Below, piece after piece: positions 5,421 to 7,191 of a DNA stretch of 7,191 nucleotides; position 1 is the stretch's first letter, and each line of letters opens with the position of its first letter. A model generated the notes under the pieces. That model was not told the origin of the DNA. It saw nothing but the letters and a program-made list of their open reading frames with translations, and made no database searches. The DNA lies in assembly GCA_937885735.1 (NCBI GenBank), contig CALABN010000047.1, positions 1 through 7,191 of the forward strand. The letters run 5' to 3'. The translations under genes were made by a program, and so were the position numbers. This DNA comes from an uncultured Bacteroidota bacterium. Its GTDB lineage: Bacteria; Bacteroidota; Bacteroidia; Bacteroidales; SZUA-534.

Positions 5421-5882
5421 ATGAAATTCGAAAAATGGTTCTTCGAGGATATTGAAGGTGGCTTTGTCAAGGATATCAATAATATCACCGAAGATGAAAT
5501 GAGCAGTGTCAAGACTGGCTACGTTTTAAATTTGATTTTTGTGGTATTGTGGTCCATCTTTCTTTTGTTGGAATTATGGTTTGAGCATTGGAGTGGCTCG
5601 TCAATATTGTTGCCACTTATTTTTGGTATTCAAAGTTGGTTGCGTTTTGTCCGTTTGAATGAGATAAGGAAGCCAATGACCGATTCACGGAAGATGAGAA
5701 TCAGAAATGTTAGCCTGACAGTAATCATAGCCTTGTTAGTGGGCGGAGTGACAGGAACCCTGCTTTTCAACCCAAATGTTGCGTGGAAATGTGTCGATAT
5801 CGCAATTATGGTGATAATGACATTGTATTCAATAGGCTCTTACCGTCATTGGAAAATGGTGGACGAAGAGCGGAAACGGTAA
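5421..5882 (+). CDS. Small four-helix membrane protein of unknown function
   Basis: I do not recognise this 153-residue protein. A charged N-terminus of about 30 residues (MKFEKWFFEDIEGG, then an acidic ITEDEMSS stretch) precedes four hydrophobic segments near residues 34-53, 59-76, 96-116 and 121-142. A short basic or charged tail ends in Glu-Arg-Lys-Arg. There is no signal peptide cleavage site, lipobox or catalytic motif. The layout of four helices with cytoplasmic-looking termini resembles many small uncharacterised Bacteroidota membrane proteins. It has its own promoter box and is followed by a T-rich tract, so it is probably a single-gene transcript. Divergence from the kinase operon across the tandem palindromes suggests, but does not show, shared control. 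The start ATG 5421 is chosen by its distance to the -7 box. Confidence 0.75.
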   Translation: MKFEKWFFEDIEGGFVKDINNITEDEMSSVKTGYVLNLIFVVLWSIFLLLELWFEHWSGSSILLPLIFGIQSWLRFVRLNEIRKPMTDSRKMRIRNVSLTVIIALLVGGVTGTLLFNPNVAWKCVDIAIMVIMTLYSIGSYRHWKMVDEERKR

Positions 5883-5906
5883 ATGTTGTGCTGTTTTTTT
5901 TCTTTT
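5869..5906 (+). terminator. Weak candidate terminator after the small membrane-protein gene
   Basis: Eight T residues (5894-5901) and a further T4 directly follow a poor stem: AGCG at 5869-5872 with TGCT at 5889-5892, including a G-T pair. The T-run is typical but the stem is short and overlaps the end of the gene, so termination here is uncertain. Confidence 0.25.
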
Positions 5907-5928
5907 ATATTCATAAAATGATGTGAAA

Positions 5929-5971
5929 ATGCTGAATAAATGGAAAACACAAATACTTTTGCATTCAGCAT
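5929..5971. promoter_or_regulatory. 9-bp inverted repeat straddling the coaD promoter
   Basis: ATGCTGAAT (5929-5937) and ATTCAGCAT (5963-5971) are perfect reverse complements separated by 25 bp. The left arm covers the expected -33 position and the right arm begins 1 bp after the -7 box, at the likely transcription start. A dimeric repressor bound there would block the promoter; alternatively the arms could loop. It is not a known site to me. Confidence 0.45.
5954..5961 (+). promoter_or_regulatory. -7 box (TACTTTTG) of coaD
   Basis: TACTTTTG matches TAnnTTTG and ends 22 nt before ATG 5984. The -33 region holds only CTG (5932-5934), inside the left arm of the inverted repeat. It probably drives coaD and the secreted-protein gene after it. 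Confidence 0.55.
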
Positions 5972-5983
5972 AAGCACAATTGT

Positions 5984-6472
5984 ATGGATAAGAAGATAGC
6001 AGCTTTCCCAGGGTCGTTCGACCCCTTCACTATGGGGCACCATTCGGTTGTAACCCGCGCCTTGCCTTTGTTCGACGAGATAGTGGTCGCCATTGGCAAG
6101 AACACTCTCAAGAACGGATTCTTCAGCATCGACGAACGTATTGAACTGATTGAAGGTGTCTATGCCAACGAGCCTAAAATCAAGGTTATGGCTTACGACG
6201 GTCTGACTGTTGATTTTTGCAAGAGCATTGGGGCGTCTTTTATGCTTCGTGGTATCCGCACTGTTTCCGACTTTGAGTACGAATGCGCAATATCGCAGAT
6301 GAACCAACTTATGCAACCAGGTGTAGAGACGGTTTTCCTGCTAACAACCCCCGAACTTACGCCAGTCAATTCCACCATTGTGCGCGATATTCTGAACTAC
6401 GGTGGCGACGTGAGCCAGTTTGTTCCAAAGGGTATGGACATTGAGGGTGTGCTAAAAAAGCGTAGCAAATGA
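5984..6472 (+). CDS. coaD: Pantetheine-phosphate adenylyltransferase
   Basis: This cytoplasmic enzyme catalyses the penultimate step of coenzyme A synthesis: ATP plus 4'-phosphopantetheine gives dephospho-CoA and pyrophosphate. The 162-residue length is normal for the family. The nucleotidyltransferase signature is G10-S11-F12-D13-P14-F15-T16-M17-G18-H19, with the TxGH nucleotide-binding pair T16 and H19. LRGIRTVSDFEYE (about 87-99) is the conserved central segment. NSTIVRDI near residue 130 is the counterpart of the usual SSxxVR ATP-binding motif, and FVPKG closes the domain. All key residues are in place. The start at ATG 5984 gives the typical short leader before the first beta strand. The stop TGA overlaps the next start as ATGA, implying translational coupling. 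Confidence 0.95.
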   Translation: MDKKIAAFPGSFDPFTMGHHSVVTRALPLFDEIVVAIGKNTLKNGFFSIDERIELIEGVYANEPKIKVMAYDGLTVDFCKSIGASFMLRGIRTVSDFEYECAISQMNQLMQPGVETVFLLTTPELTPVNSTIVRDILNYGGDVSQFVPKGMDIEGVLKKRSK

Positions 6473-7191
6473 GATTGAGCGGGCTTATACAACTAGTTTT
6501 CTTATTGTGCCTGCCTTTTTTCGCGGGTGCACAAAACACCACCATTTTCGGCACAAACAAGACTTATGCCAACCAAAAGATTGACGTCTACACCTGCACC
6601 GACTACATAGCGGGCATCAATACGCTTGTGGGCAGTGCCGTGGCCGACAGTGAGGGCAATTTCAGCATCAATATGGATTTGACTGCAACCTGCCGTGTGA
6701 CTTTGGATTTGGGACGCATTCGCGGGGTTATGTATGTTGATACGGCAATGAGTTACAACATTGCATTGCCTGATTTTGAGCCAAAAAACAAGGGCGACCT
6801 GCTCAACCCTTACTTTGAACCATTTGAGATTGTGTTAGGTGTCAAGTCGCCAAGGCAGTCCGACATAAACAAGTACATTGATATGTTCGACTACGCCTAC
6901 GAAGACTGCGTTGAACGTAACTATTTGTCGCTCTTTAAAAAGACACGCCAGACGGAGGTTGACAGCATAATCGACAATATGGAAAAGTCATTCGACACCA
7001 TTCCAAACGAATTTTTCAAGACATACAGACATTATAAATATGCCTGGCTCAAGTATGTGAGTTATATGCGCGATTGGCGATATGTGTCACGCGAATATTT
7101 CGACAACTGCGAGGTGCCTTATGACAATCCTGCCTATATGGATTTGTTCAACTCTATGTTCACCAACTTTTTGGAATTCTATATGAACACT
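6469..7191 (+). CDS. Secreted Bacteroidales protein of unknown function, 5' part
   Basis: The frame opens at ATG 6469-6471, overlapping the coaD stop by four bases (ATGA), and stays open for 241 codons to the window edge. Residues 1-21 form a signal peptide: R2, a hydrophobic core LIQLVFLLCLPFF, and the cleavage site A19-G20-A21 before Q22. Gln at +1 is the Bacteroidota 'Q-rule' for periplasmic proteins that carry pyroglutamate. The following 85 residues or so look beta-rich (IFGTNKTYANQKIDVYT, EGNFSINMDL, RGVMYVDTAMSYNIALP), like the small N-terminal domains found in Bacteroidota redoxin-type and carboxypeptidase-like secreted proteins. From about residue 130 it becomes charged, aromatic-rich and probably helical. 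It resembles a hypothetical family of Bacteroidales that I recall as about 500 residues long, but I know of no assigned function. Coupling to coaD may be positional only. Confidence 0.8.
   Translation, partial: MRLSGLIQLVFLLCLPFFAGAQNTTIFGTNKTYANQKIDVYTCTDYIAGINTLVGSAVADSEGNFSINMDLTATCRVTLDLGRIRGVMYVDTAMSYNIALPDFEPKNKGDLLNPYFEPFEIVLGVKSPRQSDINKYIDMFDYAYEDCVERNYLSLFKKTRQTEVDSIIDNMEKSFDTIPNEFFKTYRHYKYAWLKYVSYMRDWRYVSREYFDNCEVPYDNPAYMDLFNSMFTNFLEFYMNT

Noticed and set aside
5846..6316. 156-codon minus-strand frame over coaD
   Set aside because: coaD on the plus strand has all catalytic motifs; the antisense peptide has none and runs through the coaD promoter.

Overview
The window looks like chromosomal DNA of a Bacteroidota member, probably order Bacteroidales. 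Several things point that way. The upp, coaD, birA and CapD-type proteins all read like the Bacteroidales versions of their families. The genes lack clear Shine-Dalgarno sequences. Near-perfect TAnnTTTG boxes, the Bacteroidota -7 element, sit 20-23 nt upstream of the start codons of the three plus-strand genes that begin a transcript. The secreted protein at the right end has Gln directly after a predicted signal-peptidase I site, as is common in this phylum. I see no phage, insertion sequence, CRISPR array, tRNA or rRNA.

Layout, left to right. The minus-strand gene upp (uracil salvage) enters from the left edge with only its N-terminal part present (1-206). A 549-bp intergenic region follows. 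It holds a possible upp promoter and leader with a 5' hairpin, a possible broken mini-lipoprotein, a second hairpin, and two related short palindromes. Next is a plus-strand membrane-anchored nucleotide-sugar 4,6-dehydratase of the CapD/FlaA1/WbpM/PglF type (756-2651). It converges, with a gap of only 2 bp, on a minus-strand operon read in the order sensor histidine kinase, NarL/LuxR response regulator, biotin-protein ligase (5015 to 2654). A 400-bp divergent intergenic region follows and carries the most striking non-coding structure here: two tandem copies of a 37-bp palindrome with a 40-bp period. After it come a small unknown four-helix membrane protein (5421-5882), coaD of coenzyme A synthesis (5984-6472), and a secreted Bacteroidales protein of unknown function that overlaps the coaD stop and runs off the right edge (6469-7191).

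How the genes fit together. Most are housekeeping: pyrimidine salvage, surface-glycan sugar synthesis, biotinylation and CoA synthesis. birA and coaD both serve acyl-CoA metabolism but lie in separate transcripts. The kinase and regulator are adjacent and should be cognate partners; the signal they sense is not evident because the kinase has almost no extracytoplasmic domain. No gene cluster here clearly forms a new system. The novelty lies mainly in the intergenic DNA: the tandem palindromes, a 9-bp inverted repeat straddling the coaD promoter, and the paired ACATT/AATGT palindromes upstream of the CapD-type gene.
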